From positions 1 through 64,000 of the forward strand of contig JACKMB010000003.1 of NCBI GenBank assembly GCA_024235615.1: a stretch of 64,000 nt of DNA. Direction: 5' to 3'. Positions 17,549-27,683 of the stretch are shown one piece after another. How positions within the stretch are numbered: the stretch's first letter is position 1; every line of letters starts with the position of its first letter. The notes under the pieces are model-generated. The model saw only the letters and a list, made by a program, of their open reading frames with translations, was not told where the DNA came from and searched no databases. A program made the translations under genes and the position numbers. Source of the stretch: Thauera sp. (GTDB lineage: Bacteria; Pseudomonadota; Gammaproteobacteria; Burkholderiales; Rhodocyclaceae).

Positions 17549-17725
17549 CGGAAGACCTCGCGAAACGTTGCAGGTTGGGGGCAGGGAGGGCGCCATTGTG
17601 TCACCGCCCGCCGCAAAAAGTTCGCACCCGCAGGCACTCGTGCTCTGCGCAGGAGCACTGCCGTGGACCGGGGCGGGCGTCGATCGCCGGCCTCCTGCCT
17701 CACGCCCAATCCCGCGCCGCCCCCA

Positions 17726-17995
17726 TGCAGGAGCGCCGGCAGGCGCGAAGGCGGCGTTGGAGATCTTGACGCGCGCCGATCGCTCCACCGCCCGATTCGC
17801 GCCTGCCGGCGCTCCTACAGGGCGTGCGGAGGCGCCGGGGCTGAAATCGACGGCGCTAATGGCCGACTGCCCGTTTCCGGCCCGAACTTGCGCCGGTTTC
17901 ATGTAGGAGCGCCGGCAGCCGCGAATGCGGCGTTGGAGATCTTGACGCGCGCCGATCGCCCCAGCGCCCGATTCGCGCCTGCCGGCGCTCCTGCA
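17726..17995. repeat. REP-like inverted doublets, array C
   Basis: Two doublets (17726-17819 and 17902-17995) lie between the divergent ATPase and hpnC genes. Left arms are TGCAGGAGCGCCGGCAGGCG and TGTAGGAGCGCCGGCAGCCG; right arms end GCCGGCGCTCCTACA or GCTCCTGCA. The spacers are nearly identical (GCGTTGGAGATCTTGACGCG followed by CGCCGATCG) and differ from those of arrays A, B and D. The remaining DNA of this 500-bp gap shows no gene. Confidence 0.87.
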
Positions 17996-18050
17996 GGTGG
18001 GTGCGGATATACTGCGGCACCTTGCGGATCCTGCCGCTTCCTTGTCCCCG

Positions 18051-18896
18051 ATGCCCGTCGAGCACTACGAGAACTTCCCTGTCGCCTCCCTGCTGTTGCC
18101 GGCGCGCCTGCGCGAACCGGTGGAGGCGATCTATGCGTTCGCGCGCGGGGCCGACGACGTCGCCGACGAGGGCGATGCGCCCGCGGTGGCGCGGCTGGCG
18201 CGGCTGCACGACTACCAGCTCGGGCTGGAGGCCTGCGCGCAGGGCCGGCCGGTGGCCGACGCGACGCTGGCGCCGATGTTCGCCCGCCTCGGTGGCGCAA
18301 TCCGGGCGCACGCCCTGCCGCTGCAGCCTTTTCGCGACCTGCTCGACGCCTTCATGCAGGACGTGGCCAAGACGCGTTACGCCGATTTCGCCGAACTGCG
18401 CGACTACTGCCGGCGCTCGGCCGACCCGGTGGGCCGCCTGATGCTGCATCTCTACGGCGCCGCGACCGCCGACAACCTGCGCCGCTCGGACGCGGTCTGC
18501 ACGAGCCTGCAGCTGATCAACTTCTGGCAGGACGTCGCGGTCGACTGGGAGAAGCGGCGCATCTACCTGCCGCTCGACGAGCTCGCCCGCTTCGGCCTCG
18601 ACGAGCGCGCGCTCGACGCGCTGGCCCGCGGCGAACGCGGCCCGGGCGAGGACTGGCGCGCGCTGATGGCCTTCGAGGTGCAACGCGCACGCACCATGAT
18701 GCTCGACGGCGCCCCGCTCGCCCGCGCCCTGCCCGGCCGCGTCGGCTGGGAGCTGCGCCTCGTGGTGCTGGGCGGGCTGCGCATCCTCGAACGCATCGAG
18801 GCGGTGGGCTACGATGTCTTTCGCCACCGCCCCGCGCTCGGCCGCGGCGACTGGGCGCGCCTCGCCTGGCGCGCGCTGAACTACGGAAAATTCTGA
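18051..18896 (+). CDS. hpnC: Squalene synthase HpnC (presqualene diphosphate to hydroxysqualene)
   Basis: Trans-isoprenyl diphosphate synthase-like protein of 281 residues. In the three-enzyme bacterial route HpnC converts presqualene diphosphate to hydroxysqualene. The two aspartate-rich motifs are ARGADDVADEGD and NFWQDVAVDWEKRRIYLP. The head of the protein, MPVEHYENFPVASLLLP, is typical of HpnC. ATG 18051 was chosen over an upstream ATG in the REP-like region because it matches the family N-terminus. It is the first of three overlapping genes; TGATG joins it to hpnD. Confidence 0.93.
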   Translation: MPVEHYENFPVASLLLPARLREPVEAIYAFARGADDVADEGDAPAVARLARLHDYQLGLEACAQGRPVADATLAPMFARLGGAIRAHALPLQPFRDLLDAFMQDVAKTRYADFAELRDYCRRSADPVGRLMLHLYGAATADNLRRSDAVCTSLQLINFWQDVAVDWEKRRIYLPLDELARFGLDERALDALARGERGPGEDWRALMAFEVQRARTMMLDGAPLARALPGRVGWELRLVVLGGLRILERIEAVGYDVFRHRPALGRGDWARLAWRALNYGKF

Positions 18897-19729
18897 TGAA
18901 CCCTCACGACTACTGCCAGGACAAGGCCGCCAAGAGCGGCTCGAGCTTCTACTACAGCTTCATGTTCCTGCCCCCCGAGCGCCGTCAGGCGATCACCGCG
19001 CTGTACGCCTTCTGCCGCGAGGTGGACGACGTGGTGGACGAGTGCCACGACCTCTCGCTCGCGCAGACCAAGCTCGAGTGGTGGCGGCAGGAGGTCGGGC
19101 GCGTCTACGCCGGCACGCCCACGCACCCGGTCGGTCACGCGCTGAAGGACGTCATCAAGGGCTTCCGCCTGCCGCAGGAGCAGTTGTTCGAGATCATCGA
19201 CGGCATGGCGATGGACCTGTCGCAGACACGCTACCTCGACTTCAAGGGCCTGCAGCTCTACTGCTACCGCGTCGCCAGCGTGGTCGGCCTGCTCGCCGCG
19301 GAGATCTTCGGCTACCAGGACCGCCAGACGCTCAAGTACGCGCACGACCTCGGGCTGGCCTTCCAGCTCACCAACATCATCCGCGACGTCGGCGAGGACG
19401 CCCGCCGCGGCCGCATCTACCTGCCGATCGAGGACCTGCAGCGCTTCGAGGTGCCCGCCAAGGACCTCCTCGAGGCGCGGTATTCCGACGCCTTCCGCGA
19501 GCTGATGGCCTTCCAGGCCGAGCGCGCCGAGAAGTTCTACGACCAGGCCTTCGCCCAGTTGCCCGCGATCGACCGCAAGGCGCAGCGCCCCGGCCTGGTG
19601 ATGGCGGCGATCTACCGCACCCTGCTGCGCGAGATCGCCGCGGACGGTTTCCTGGTGCTCGACCGCCGCACCTCGCTGACGCCGCTGCGCAAGGTCTGGC
19701 TCGCGGGCACGACCTGGTTCCGCGCATGA
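18896..19729 (+). CDS. hpnD: Presqualene diphosphate synthase HpnD
   Basis: 277-residue head-to-head prenyl synthase that joins two farnesyl diphosphates into presqualene diphosphate. Motif 1 is REVDDVVDECHD and motif 2 is IIRDVGEDARRGRIYLP; the N-terminus (DYCQDKAAKSGSSFYYSF) is the classic squalene/phytoene synthase entry. The start ATG overlaps the hpnC stop, and the stop overlaps the hpnE start (ATGA), so the three genes are translationally coupled. Confidence 0.94.
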   Translation: MNPHDYCQDKAAKSGSSFYYSFMFLPPERRQAITALYAFCREVDDVVDECHDLSLAQTKLEWWRQEVGRVYAGTPTHPVGHALKDVIKGFRLPQEQLFEIIDGMAMDLSQTRYLDFKGLQLYCYRVASVVGLLAAEIFGYQDRQTLKYAHDLGLAFQLTNIIRDVGEDARRGRIYLPIEDLQRFEVPAKDLLEARYSDAFRELMAFQAERAEKFYDQAFAQLPAIDRKAQRPGLVMAAIYRTLLREIAADGFLVLDRRTSLTPLRKVWLAGTTWFRA

Positions 19730-21051
19730 GCGTGCCGGTCGTCGCCATCATCGGTGCCGGCTACGCCGGGCTCGCCTGCGCGGTCGAGCTCGCGCGCGCC
19801 GGGGTGCACGTCACCGTGTTCGAGCGCTCGCACACCATGGGCGGCCGTGCCCGCGTGGTGCACAAGGACCACCACTGGCGGGTGGACAACGGCCAGCACA
19901 TCCTCATCGGCGCCTACAGCGAGCTCACCCGCCTGCTGCGCCTCACCGGCGTGTCGCCCAAGCAGCTCGCCCACCTGCCGCTCACTCTGCACGTGCCCGG
20001 CCGGCTGCACCTGAAGGCGGCGTCGCTGCCCGCGCCCTTTCACCTCGCCGTCGGCCTGCTGCGATCGAAGGGTCTGAGCTGGGCCGACCGCCTGGCGATG
20101 CTGCGGCTGATGCGCTGGTTGAAGCGGCACGGCTTCCGCCTGCCCGACGCGGCGATGACGGTCGACGCGCTGCTCGCCGAGACGCGCCAGACGGCAACGC
20201 TGTGCCAGCTGATCTGGGAGCCCTTGTGCGTGGCCGCGCTCAACACCCCGGTCGCCGAAGCCTCGGCCCAGGTCTTCGCCAACGTGCTGCGCGACAGCCT
20301 CGCCGCGGGCGCCGCCGCGAGCGAGCTGCTGCTGCCGCGCACCGACCTGTCCGAGCTCTTTCCGGTGCCCGCCGCGCGCTACATCGGCGTGCGCCGCGGC
20401 AAGCTGCGCACCGGCAACGCGATCGAGGCCATCGAGCGGGTGCCCGGCGGCTACCGCCTCGAGGGCGACCCGGGCAGCCAGCCCTGGCCCCACGTGGTGG
20501 TGGCCACGGCGCCCTACCACGCCGGAACGCTGCTCGCCTCCGCCGGCGGGTGCGAGCGCCTGGTGGCGCAGATCGACGCGCTCGAGCACGAGCCGATCGT
20601 GTCCGTCTACCTCGCCCTCGGGCGCGGCCAGAAGCTGCCCGAGCCGATGATCGGCCTGGTCTCGGGCAGCACCGCCGGGCCGGCGCAGTGGGTCTTCGAC
20701 CGCGGCCAGCTGGGCGGGCCGGAGGGTTTGCTCTCTTGTGTGATCAGCGCCCACGGACCGCACGAGGCGCTGGCCCGCGACGAGCTCGTGCTCGCGGTGC
20801 ACGCCCAGCTCGAACGCCAGCTCGGACGCCGCCTGCCGGCGCCCGAGTGGTCGCAGGTCATCGTCGAGAAGCGCGCCACCTTCGCGTGCCGGCCGGGCAT
20901 CTTCCGCCCCGGCATCCGCACCCCGCTGCCGGGGCTGTGGCTGGCCGGCGACTATCTGGATTCGGACTACCCCGCGACGCTGGAGTCGGCGGTGCGCTCG
21001 GGCGTGGCCTGCGCGACCGCGATCCTTGCGGAGATCGGCCACAAGGCCTGA
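19726..21051 (+). CDS. hpnE: Hydroxysqualene dehydroxylase HpnE
   Basis: FAD-dependent amine-oxidase/desaturase-like enzyme of 441 residues that reduces hydroxysqualene to squalene, completing the hpnCDE route. The dinucleotide-binding motif is IGAGYAGLACAVELARAG (about 9-26) with the acidic residue in VFERS, followed by GGRAR. The C-terminal FAD-binding motif is LWLAGDYLDSDYPATLESAVRSG. No squalene-hopene cyclase is in the window, so the hopanoid end product is inferred from the pathway only. A weak hairpin (GGCCTTG 21074-21080 with CAAGGCC 21106-21112) follows. Confidence 0.93.
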   Translation: MSVPVVAIIGAGYAGLACAVELARAGVHVTVFERSHTMGGRARVVHKDHHWRVDNGQHILIGAYSELTRLLRLTGVSPKQLAHLPLTLHVPGRLHLKAASLPAPFHLAVGLLRSKGLSWADRLAMLRLMRWLKRHGFRLPDAAMTVDALLAETRQTATLCQLIWEPLCVAALNTPVAEASAQVFANVLRDSLAAGAAASELLLPRTDLSELFPVPAARYIGVRRGKLRTGNAIEAIERVPGGYRLEGDPGSQPWPHVVVATAPYHAGTLLASAGGCERLVAQIDALEHEPIVSVYLALGRGQKLPEPMIGLVSGSTAGPAQWVFDRGQLGGPEGLLSCVISAHGPHEALARDELVLAVHAQLERQLGRRLPAPEWSQVIVEKRATFACRPGIFRPGIRTPLPGLWLAGDYLDSDYPATLESAVRSGVACATAILAEIGHKA

Positions 21052-21129
21052 TCACGGCCGCAGATCGACCGGCGGCCTTGTCGCGTCGAGGTCCGGCCGC
21101 CGCGGCAAGGCCCTGCCGCACCCTGCCGC

Positions 21130-22275
21130 TCAGCCTTCGCCGCCCTCCCGCAGGTGGCGCAGGATCGGATCGAGCATCGCCGCGCCCAGGCGCTTGCTGC
21201 GCGCGCCGTTCCAGCCCACGTGGCCGTCGGGCAGGATGGCGTTGTCCTTGAAGGGCATCTCCAGCGTCAGCGACACGCAGCCGAAGTGGTTGGCGACCCA
21301 CTTGCTCGCCAGCGTCAGCAGTTCCTCGCCGAAGCGGCCGGGCTTGTAGCCTTCCTGCGTCTGGAAGTCGGGGCTCACCGCGAGGAAGGTGTCGACGAAG
21401 CGCGCCTGTGCGGCCGCTGCCGCGGCGGTGAAGCCGGGCACCTCCTCCGCGGTGGAGAAGAACACGTAGGGCAGCGACTCGTCGCCGTGGATGTCGAGGA
21501 AGAGCGCGCAGCCGCTGCGCTCCATCTCGGCACGTACCAGGAAGACCTCGGGGCTGGCTGCGGGATCGGGCTCGCGCCATTCGCGGTTGAGGTTGCGCCC
21601 GGCGGCGTTGGTGCGCAGGTTGCCGCGCACGGCGCCGTCCGGGTTCATGTTGGGGACGATGTGCAGCACCGCATGCTCGCGCACCTTGCGCGCGACCGGG
21701 TCGGCGTTGTCGAGTACGCGCTCGAGCAGGCCCTCGACGAACCACTCCGCCATGGTCTCGCCGGGGTGCTGGCGGGCGATGATCCACACCGGTACGCGCC
21801 CCGGGGCCTCGCGCCCGACCGTCACCAGGTCGATATCGCGCCCGTCGACCGAGCTGCCGAGGTTGCGCACGCGGGCGTAGGGCGAGAGCTCGACGCGCGC
21901 GAGCAGGTCGAGATGGCGCTCGTGCGAATAGGGCTCGAAGTAAGCGTAGTACAGGCTGTCGCGCTCGGGCGTGTGCTCGACGACGAGCTGGCCGTCCTCG
22001 TAGCGCGTGCCGGCAATGCGGAACCAGTTCTGGCGGTCGTAGGAGGCGACGCAGCGGTAGTCCTTCCAGCCGTCCGGATAGGCCGCGCTCGCGGCGTTCT
22101 CGAACACCATGCGCACCGGCTTGCCGGCCGCGCCCATGAGGCGGAAGTGGAACCACTGGTGGAAATCGGCGGCGTTGTCCTTGCGCAGGCGCAGGCGGAT
22201 GTCGGCCGGATCGTCGAGGCGCACGACCTCGATCGCGCCCGAGTCGAAGGTGGAGCTGATCTTCAGCACGCTCAC
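21130..22275 (-). CDS. M14-family metallocarboxypeptidase (cytosolic carboxypeptidase-like)
   Basis: 381 residues. The zinc site is readable as RQHPGET (His and Glu) with the third ligand His in LFLDIHGDE, and the general base Glu is likely in [30 protein letters not shown] is the substrate-binding Arg/Asn region. The N-terminal beta domain ahead of the catalytic part is the hallmark of the Nna1/CCP (AGBL) branch. Bacterial members have unknown peptides as substrates. No signal peptide is visible. The start overlaps the yaaA stop (4 bp), so the two are coupled. Confidence 0.88.
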   Translation of the reverse strand: MSVLKISSTFDSGAIEVVRLDDPADIRLRLRKDNAADFHQWFHFRLMGAAGKPVRMVFENAASAAYPDGWKDYRCVASYDRQNWFRIAGTRYEDGQLVVEHTPERDSLYYAYFEPYSHERHLDLLARVELSPYARVRNLGSSVDGRDIDLVTVGREAPGRVPVWIIARQHPGETMAEWFVEGLLERVLDNADPVARKVREHAVLHIVPNMNPDGAVRGNLRTNAAGRNLNREWREPDPAASPEVFLVRAEMERSGCALFLDIHGDESLPYVFFSTAEEVPGFTAAAAAAQARFVDTFLAVSPDFQTQEGYKPGRFGEELLTLASKWVANHFGCVSLTLEMPFKDNAILPDGHVGWNGARSKRLGAAMLDPILRHLREGGEG

Positions 22276-23057
22276 TCCTCGCGGCGGCGGAAGATCAGGG
22301 TGTCGGCGTCGGACGCGTCCGCCGCGAAGGCGTAGCCCTCGGCATCGAAGCCCTGCAGCGCCTCGACCTCGTCGATGCGCTTGCCGATCACGTAACGGCT
22401 CATCAGCCCGCGCGCGCGCTTGGCATAGAAGCTGATGATCTTGTAGCGCCCACCCTTCCAGTCCTCGAAGACCGGCGTGACGATGCGGCCCTTCAGCTTC
22501 TTCGGCTTCACCGACTTGAAGTACTCGTCAGAGGCGAGGTTCAGCAGCACGCGCTCGCGCCCGGCCTCTTCCTCGCGCGCGAGCAGGCGGTTGAGTTCGT
22601 CGGTGATGCGCTCGCCCCAGAACTCGTACAGGTTCTTGCCGCGCGGGTTGGCCAGCCGGGTGCCCATCTCGAGGCGATAGGCCTGCATCAGGTCGAGCGG
22701 ACGCAGCACACCGTAGAGACCGGAGAGGATGCGCAGGTGGTCCTGCGCCCAGGCCAGCTCGTCCGCGGACAGGCTTCTCGCGTCCAGCCCCTCATAGACA
22801 TCGCCATTGAAGGCGAGCAGGGCCTGACGCGCGTTGTCGGGGCCGAAGGGGCGCGACCAGCTGGCGTAGCGCGCCACGTTGAGCGTGGACAGTGGATCGG
22901 AGAGCGCCATCAGCGCGGCGATCTCGGCGGGCGATTTCTCGCGCAGCACCTCGATCAGCGCCGCGGAGTCGTCGAGGAAGTCGGGCTGGGTGTGTGTGGA
23001 GACGGAAACCGGCGTCTCGTAGTCGAGCGCCTTGGCGGGGGAGATGACGAGGATCAT
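22272..23057 (-). CDS. yaaA: Peroxide stress protein YaaA (DUF328)
   Basis: 261 residues starting [16 protein letters not shown], which is diagnostic for YaaA, and containing [32 protein letters not shown] and a C-terminal [14 protein letters not shown]. In E. coli YaaA limits intracellular free iron and DNA damage during peroxide stress and contains a DNA-binding fold. Upstream gene of the pair with the M14 peptidase. Confidence 0.95.
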   Translation of the reverse strand: MILVISPAKALDYETPVSVSTHTQPDFLDDSAALIEVLREKSPAEIAALMALSDPLSTLNVARYASWSRPFGPDNARQALLAFNGDVYEGLDARSLSADELAWAQDHLRILSGLYGVLRPLDLMQAYRLEMGTRLANPRGKNLYEFWGERITDELNRLLAREEEAGRERVLLNLASDEYFKSVKPKKLKGRIVTPVFEDWKGGRYKIISFYAKRARGLMSRYVIGKRIDEVEALQGFDAEGYAFAADASDADTLIFRRREE

Positions 23058-23129
23058 GCCTTTGATTCGCTGAGTCGGCGCGAGGCCGGGTGGCAGGATG
23101 TTAACGCGAATCGCCCCGCCACAACCCCT

Positions 23130-23636
23130 TCAGCCCGGCATGACCTCCTCCAGACGTGCGAGCAGCTCGTCGGCGCGCTTGCGGCCGAGGCGCGACTCGG
23201 CGATCGATTGCTGCCACTCCATGATCAGCCTGCGCAGCTCGCCGCCGCTCTGGGTGGCGTGGATGCGCTTGACGAGGTCGAGCTTGGCGTAGGGGCCGTG
23301 GAAGGTGCGCAGGGTGTTGATCATGAAGTCGCGCGCGAGCGGCAGGCTGGCCGCGTGGCCGGTGTTCGCGCGCGCGACTGGCGCCGGGCTCGTGTGCGTC
23401 TCACGCCCGCCGGCCTCGCCCGGGCGTGACGCATCGCCGCGAGGCGCGATGAAGCCCTCGGCTGCGAGCTCGCCGAGCGCGTCCGCGGTGCCGGCGTCGC
23501 CGGTGAGGCCGCGCAGGTCCTCGACGCTGCGCTGTCCATCGACCAGGATCAGCAGGCGGCGCGCGCGCAGCCCGAGCCCGTGCGTGCGGTGCGCGATCTC
23601 GTCCTGCCCCTTGGGTGTCTTGGCGTACGTTTCCAT
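23130..23636 (-). CDS. Conserved hypothetical protein with a possible winged-helix segment
   Basis: 168 residues from ATG 23636 (METYAKTPKG), which follows GAGGAG. An early block, LRARRLLILVDGQRSVEDLR followed by LGELAAEGFI, has the helix-turn-wing look of short regulatory domains seen in several betaproteobacterial unknowns. The middle is a low-complexity linker, and the C-terminal third is helical (FMINTLRTFHGPYAKLDLVK and WQQSIAESRLGRKRADELL). No enzymatic motif or membrane segment. I do not recognise the family by name. Confidence 0.7.
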   Translation of the reverse strand: METYAKTPKGQDEIAHRTHGLGLRARRLLILVDGQRSVEDLRGLTGDAGTADALGELAAEGFIAPRGDASRPGEAGGRETHTSPAPVARANTGHAASLPLARDFMINTLRTFHGPYAKLDLVKRIHATQSGGELRRLIMEWQQSIAESRLGRKRADELLARLEEVMPG

Positions 23637-23818
23637 CCTGCTCCTCTCCGGGCGCGGCCCCCCGTGGTGTCGTCCCCAGGGGGCCGGTACGGATTCTGCC
23701 GTGGCCCCGAGGAATGCGGGAAGCATCGGAGAAATCCCGCGTCGGCGTCAAGATGCACCGGCAGGCGGGCAGGGGGTCCTGCCGACACGAGCCGCAAGCT
23801 CCAAGGCCCAAGGGCCGA

Positions 23819-23842
23819 TTCGCGGCGGCCGCCGCTCCTACA
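23819..23842. repeat. Single REP-like half element
   Basis: TTCGCGGCGGCCGCCGCTCC followed by TACA, i.e. only the right arm of the doublets, lies downstream of the RNA methyltransferase gene. No partner arm is found nearby. Confidence 0.7.
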
Positions 23843-23876
23843 GGGAAGCATCACGGCTCGGAGGAAGACCAACGCG

Positions 23877-24689
23877 TCAGGGCTTCGTCGTGGTGCGGCG
23901 CTGCCGTGCCTGCTCGAACAGGCACACCGCGGCAGCCGCGGCGACGTTGAGGGATTCGATGCCAGCCGCCATCGGAATGATCACGCAGCGGTCGGCACGC
24001 GCGAGCAGGCCCGATGAGAGCCCCTGCCCTTCCGCCCCGAACAGCCAGGCCACCGGGCCGCGCAGGTCGAGCTCGTAGAGTGGGCGGGCGTCGTCGCGCA
24101 GGGCGGTGGCCAGGCAGCGACCGCGATAAGGCTCGAGCCGGGCGAGCAGATCGCACCCCTCCTCGATGCGAACGACGAACTGCGCGCCCATGCCGGCACG
24201 CAGCGCGCGCGGCGACCAGGCCTGCGCGCAGCCTTCGCCAAGCAGCGCGTTGCGGATTCCGGCGGCGGCGGCCGTACGCAGCAGGCTACCGAGGTTGCCG
24301 GGGTCCTGCACGCCATCGAGCACGATCAGGCTGGCCTCGCCGAGGTCGCCGGGCGCGCTCGCCGGCATGGCGATGGTGGCCAGCAGGCCCGCGGGGCTTT
24401 CGACCGGGCTGAGATGCGCAAACAAGGCGTCCCCCAGCCGATAGCGCGGCACCTCGGCAGGCGCCGCCGCGAGCAGGCGGCGATGCTCCTCGCGCAGCAG
24501 GCCGGTCTCCGACACCACCAGCGCGCGCAGCGGGACGCCTGCGGCGAGCGCGGCCTCGACCAGGTGCGCGCCATCGAGCACGGTCTCGTCGAGCTTGCGG
24601 CGCTCGCGCGCCGAGTGGGCGAGCGCGTGCAGGCGCTTGACGAAGGGGTTGTCGCGCGAGGCCAGCGGCTTGAGCTGCGGCTCAGTCAT
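23877..24689 (-). CDS. TrmH/SpoU-family RNA 2'-O-methyltransferase
   Basis: 270 residues. It has an N-terminal substrate-binding domain ([27 protein letters not shown]) and a C-terminal SPOUT knot with the three motifs [31 protein letters not shown] and [18 protein letters not shown]. The group modifies rRNA or tRNA ribose; the exact target is not readable. Its ATG overlaps the rnhB stop by 8 bp, making it the last gene of the long lpx operon. Confidence 0.9.
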   Translation of the reverse strand: MTEPQLKPLASRDNPFVKRLHALAHSARERRKLDETVLDGAHLVEAALAAGVPLRALVVSETGLLREEHRRLLAAAPAEVPRYRLGDALFAHLSPVESPAGLLATIAMPASAPGDLGEASLIVLDGVQDPGNLGSLLRTAAAAGIRNALLGEGCAQAWSPRALRAGMGAQFVVRIEEGCDLLARLEPYRGRCLATALRDDARPLYELDLRGPVAWLFGAEGQGLSSGLLARADRCVIIPMAAGIESLNVAAAAAVCLFEQARQRRTTTKP

Positions 24690-25293
24690 CCCGGCGCTCG
24701 AGCAGCTTCTTCACCGGCGCGAAGCTGCGGCGGTGGAAGGCCTGCACGCCGTGCTCCGCGAGCGCGGCGAGGTGGGCCGCGGTCGGGTAGCCCTTGTGCA
24801 CGGCCAGCCCGTACTGCGGCCAGCGCGCGTCGAGTTCGCGCATGGCGGCGTCGCGGGCGGTCTTGGCGAGGATGGAGGCGGCCGAGATCGAGGGCTCGGT
24901 GGCGTCGCCCTTGACGATCGCGCGCGCCGGATACGGCAGCGTGGGGCAGCGGTTGCCGTCGATGCGCACCTCGGCAGGCGCAGTGCCGAGCGCCATCACC
25001 GCACGCTGCATGGCCAGCATGGTGGCGTGCAGGATGTTGAGGCGGTCGATCTCCTCGACGCTCGCCTCGGCAACCGCCCAGGCCAGCGCGCGCTCGCGGA
25101 TCAGCGGCGCGAGACGCTCGCGTGCGGCTTCGCTCAGCTTCTTGGAGTCGGCGAGGCCGTCGATCGGGCGCGCGGGATCGAGGATCACCGCGGCGGCGAC
25201 CACCGGCCCGCACAGCGGTCCGCGCCCCGCCTCGTCCACCCCGCAGACCAGGCCCGAGGCCGGCAGCGCCGGCGCGAACAGGTCGCCAGTCAT
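24682..25293 (-). CDS. rnhB: Ribonuclease HII
   Basis: Cleaves RNA in RNA-DNA hybrids and at single ribonucleotides. 203 residues. [19 protein letters not shown] holds the first Asp-Glu metal pair, [10 protein letters not shown] is family-specific, and RIDGN contributes the next Asp; [17 protein letters not shown] is the conserved central block. ATG 25293 overlaps the lpxB stop (ATGA). Its position after lpxB is conserved in proteobacteria. Confidence 0.95.
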   Translation of the reverse strand: MTGDLFAPALPASGLVCGVDEAGRGPLCGPVVAAAVILDPARPIDGLADSKKLSEAARERLAPLIRERALAWAVAEASVEEIDRLNILHATMLAMQRAVMALGTAPAEVRIDGNRCPTLPYPARAIVKGDATEPSISAASILAKTARDAAMRELDARWPQYGLAVHKGYPTAAHLAALAEHGVQAFHRRSFAPVKKLLERRDD

Positions 25294-26447
25294 CCAGCCG
25301 CCCTCGCCTTGTCCAGGTAGGGCAGGATCGCCTCCGCGGCCCGCCGCGCCGTGTCCTGGCGGAGGGTGTGATGCAGCGCGGTGAAGCGCGCCTCGACCGC
25401 GGCGCGGCGCGCGTCGTCGGCAAACCAGTCGTCGATCGCGGCGGCGAGGTGTTCGGGGTCGGCCTCGTCCTGCAGCAGCTCGGGCACCACGGTCTCGCCG
25501 CACAGGATGTTGGGCAGCCCCACCCAGGGCAGGTAGGCCATACGCTTCATGAGGCGGTACTGCCACTTGCCGATGCGGTAGGTGATCACCATCGGGCGCT
25601 TGAGCAGCGCCGCTTCCAGGCTCGCCGTGCCGCTCGCCACCAACACCACGTCGGCGGCGGTCATGGCTTCGACTGCGTGGCCGAACAGCATGCGGATCGG
25701 CAGCTCGCCCGCATCCTGTCGGTGCAGCGCCTCCTCGAAGAGCTGGCGCGTCTCGCGTGTGGCGAGCGGCACCAGAAAGAGGCGCTCCGGATCACGCTCG
25801 TGCAGGATCTTCGCGGTGCCGATGAAGATGTCGGCCAGGTTGCGCACTTCGGACTGCCGGCTGCCCGGCAGCATCGCCACCACGCGGCGCTCGGCCGCTA
25901 TGCCGAGGCGTTCGCGCGCCTCGGCACGATCGGGTTCGAGCGGGAATTCGTCGGCGAGCGGGTGGCCGACGTAGCTCACCGGCACGCCGGCGCGCTCGTA
26001 AAGCTCGGGCTCGAAGGGGAACAGGCACAGCATGTGCGACACCGAGCGCGCGATGCGCTTGATCCGCCCGCCCCGCCAGGCCCAGATCGACGGGCCGACG
26101 AAGTGGATCGCGGGGATGCCGGCGTCGCGCACCTTGCCCTCGAGCCACAGGTTGAAGTCGGGCGCATCCACACCGATGAAGGCGTCGGGGCGCTCGGCGC
26201 GGATCTGCCCGAGCAGGTCGCGGCGGATGCCGGAGAGCTCGCGGTAGCGCTTGAGCGCGTCGACGTAGCCATGCACCGCGAGCAGCTCGCAGGGCCAGCG
26301 CACCTCGAAGCCTTCGGCCTGCATCTTCGGCCCGCCGATGCCGAAGAACTCGGCGTCGGGCAGGTGGCGGCGCAGCGCGCGGATCAGGTGGCTCGCGAGC
26401 AGGTCGCCGGAGGTCTCCCCGGCGACCATGGCGATGCGGACCTTCAT
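25290..26447 (-). CDS. lpxB: Lipid-A-disaccharide synthase
   Basis: Glycosyltransferase family 19 enzyme (385 residues) joining UDP-2,3-diacylglucosamine and lipid X on the inner membrane. Typical blocks: [15 protein letters not shown] (N-terminal), [29 protein letters not shown] and the [12 protein letters not shown] nucleotide-binding region. It lies 28 bp downstream of lpxA and overlaps rnhB. Confidence 0.96.
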   Translation of the reverse strand: MKVRIAMVAGETSGDLLASHLIRALRRHLPDAEFFGIGGPKMQAEGFEVRWPCELLAVHGYVDALKRYRELSGIRRDLLGQIRAERPDAFIGVDAPDFNLWLEGKVRDAGIPAIHFVGPSIWAWRGGRIKRIARSVSHMLCLFPFEPELYERAGVPVSYVGHPLADEFPLEPDRAEARERLGIAAERRVVAMLPGSRQSEVRNLADIFIGTAKILHERDPERLFLVPLATRETRQLFEEALHRQDAGELPIRMLFGHAVEAMTAADVVLVASGTASLEAALLKRPMVITYRIGKWQYRLMKRMAYLPWVGLPNILCGETVVPELLQDEADPEHLAAAIDDWFADDARRAAVEARFTALHHTLRQDTARRAAEAILPYLDKARAAG

Positions 26448-26475
26448 GTCCTGGGAAACGCCATCCGCGTCATGC

Positions 26476-27246
26476 TCAGCGCACGATGCCGCGACCGGAG
26501 TCGGCGATGAACTCGGCGAAGGCGGCGACCTCGGCCTGTTCGGCGGCGATCTCGGCGACGCGCTGGCGCGCCTCGTCGAGGCTCAGCCCGGCGCGGTAGA
26601 GGGCGCGGTAGGCGCGCTTGATGGCGGCGATGCCTTCGGTCGAATAGCCCCGGCGCTTGAGGCCTTCGCTGTTGATGCCGTGCGGCTTGGCCGGGTTGCC
26701 CGCGACGGTCACGAAGGGAGGGAGATCCTGCAGCAGGACGGTGCCGACGCCGCAGAAGCTGTGCGCGCCGACGCGGCAGAACTGATGCACGCCGGTGAAG
26801 CCGCCGAGGATCGCCCAGTCGCCCACATGGACGTGACCGGCGAGCGTGGCGTTGTTGGCGAAGATGGTGTGGTCGCCGACCTGGCAGTCGTGCGCGATGT
26901 GCACATAGGCCATGATCCAGTTGTCGTTGCCGACGCGGGTGACGTGCGCGTCCTGGCTGGTGCCGACGTTGAACGAGCAGAACTCGCGGATCGTGTTGCG
27001 GTCGCCGATCTCGAGCCGGGTGGGCTCGGCGTCGTACTTCTTGTCCTGCGGGCTGGCGCCGATCGAGCAGAACTGGAAGATCTCGTTGTCGCGGCCGATG
27101 CGGGTGTGGCCCTCGACCACGACGTGCGGGCCGATGCGCGTGCCGTCGCCGATCTCGACGTGCTCGCCGATCAGCGAATAGGCCCCGACGCTGACGTTGG
27201 CGCCGAGCTTCGCACCCGGATGGACGATGGCGGTGGGATGGATCAT
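26476..27246 (-). CDS. lpxA: UDP-N-acetylglucosamine acyltransferase
   Basis: First step of lipid A synthesis: transfers 3-hydroxyacyl from ACP to UDP-GlcNAc. 256 residues with left-handed beta-helix hexapeptide repeats from [18 protein letters not shown] on. The catalytic His lies in [13 protein letters not shown], and the C-terminal helical part follows [11 protein letters not shown]. The ATG overlaps the fabZ stop by 4 bp. Length is standard for the family. Confidence 0.97.
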   Translation of the reverse strand: MIHPTAIVHPGAKLGANVSVGAYSLIGEHVEIGDGTRIGPHVVVEGHTRIGRDNEIFQFCSIGASPQDKKYDAEPTRLEIGDRNTIREFCSFNVGTSQDAHVTRVGNDNWIMAYVHIAHDCQVGDHTIFANNATLAGHVHVGDWAILGGFTGVHQFCRVGAHSFCGVGTVLLQDLPPFVTVAGNPAKPHGINSEGLKRRGYSTEGIAAIKRAYRALYRAGLSLDEARQRVAEIAAEQAEVAAFAEFIADSGRGIVR

Positions 27247-27677
27247 AGGGTCTTGATCGCGCACATGAGGTCGGCTTCGGCCGCGAGCTCGCCATCGACG
27301 CTGGCGCGCGCCTTGTACTTGTAGATGTTGCGCTTGGCGTGGGTGATCTCGACGTCGAAGATCAGCTGGTCGCCCGGCACCACCGGCCGCTTGAAGCGCG
27401 CGTTGTCGATGCCGGCGAAGTACACCACCGAGTTGTCGTCGGGCTTCACCCCGGTGCTCTTGAACGAAAGCAGCGCGGCGGCCTGCGCCATGGCCTCGAT
27501 GATCAGCACGCCCGGCATCACCGGGTGGTGCGGAAAGTGTCCCGGGAAGAAGGGCTCGTTCATGGTCACGTTCTTCAGGCCGCGCGCACGCACGCCCGGC
27601 TCGATCTCCAGCATGCGGTCGACGAGCAGGAAGGGGTAGCGGTGCGGCAGGTACTGCAGGATTTCCTTGATGTCCAT
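27243..27677 (-). CDS. fabZ: 3-hydroxyacyl-ACP dehydratase FabZ
   Basis: Hot-dog fold dehydratase (144 residues) of fatty-acid elongation, competing with LpxA for 3-hydroxyacyl-[15 protein letters not shown] is the N-terminal signature, and [20 protein letters not shown] carries the catalytic His and Glu. Located between lpxD and lpxA, as is usual. Confidence 0.97.
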   Translation of the reverse strand: MDIKEILQYLPHRYPFLLVDRMLEIEPGVRARGLKNVTMNEPFFPGHFPHHPVMPGVLIIEAMAQAAALLSFKSTGVKPDDNSVVYFAGIDNARFKRPVVPGDQLIFDVEITHAKRNIYKYKARASVDGELAAEADLMCAIKTL

Positions 27678-27683
27678 GATGGC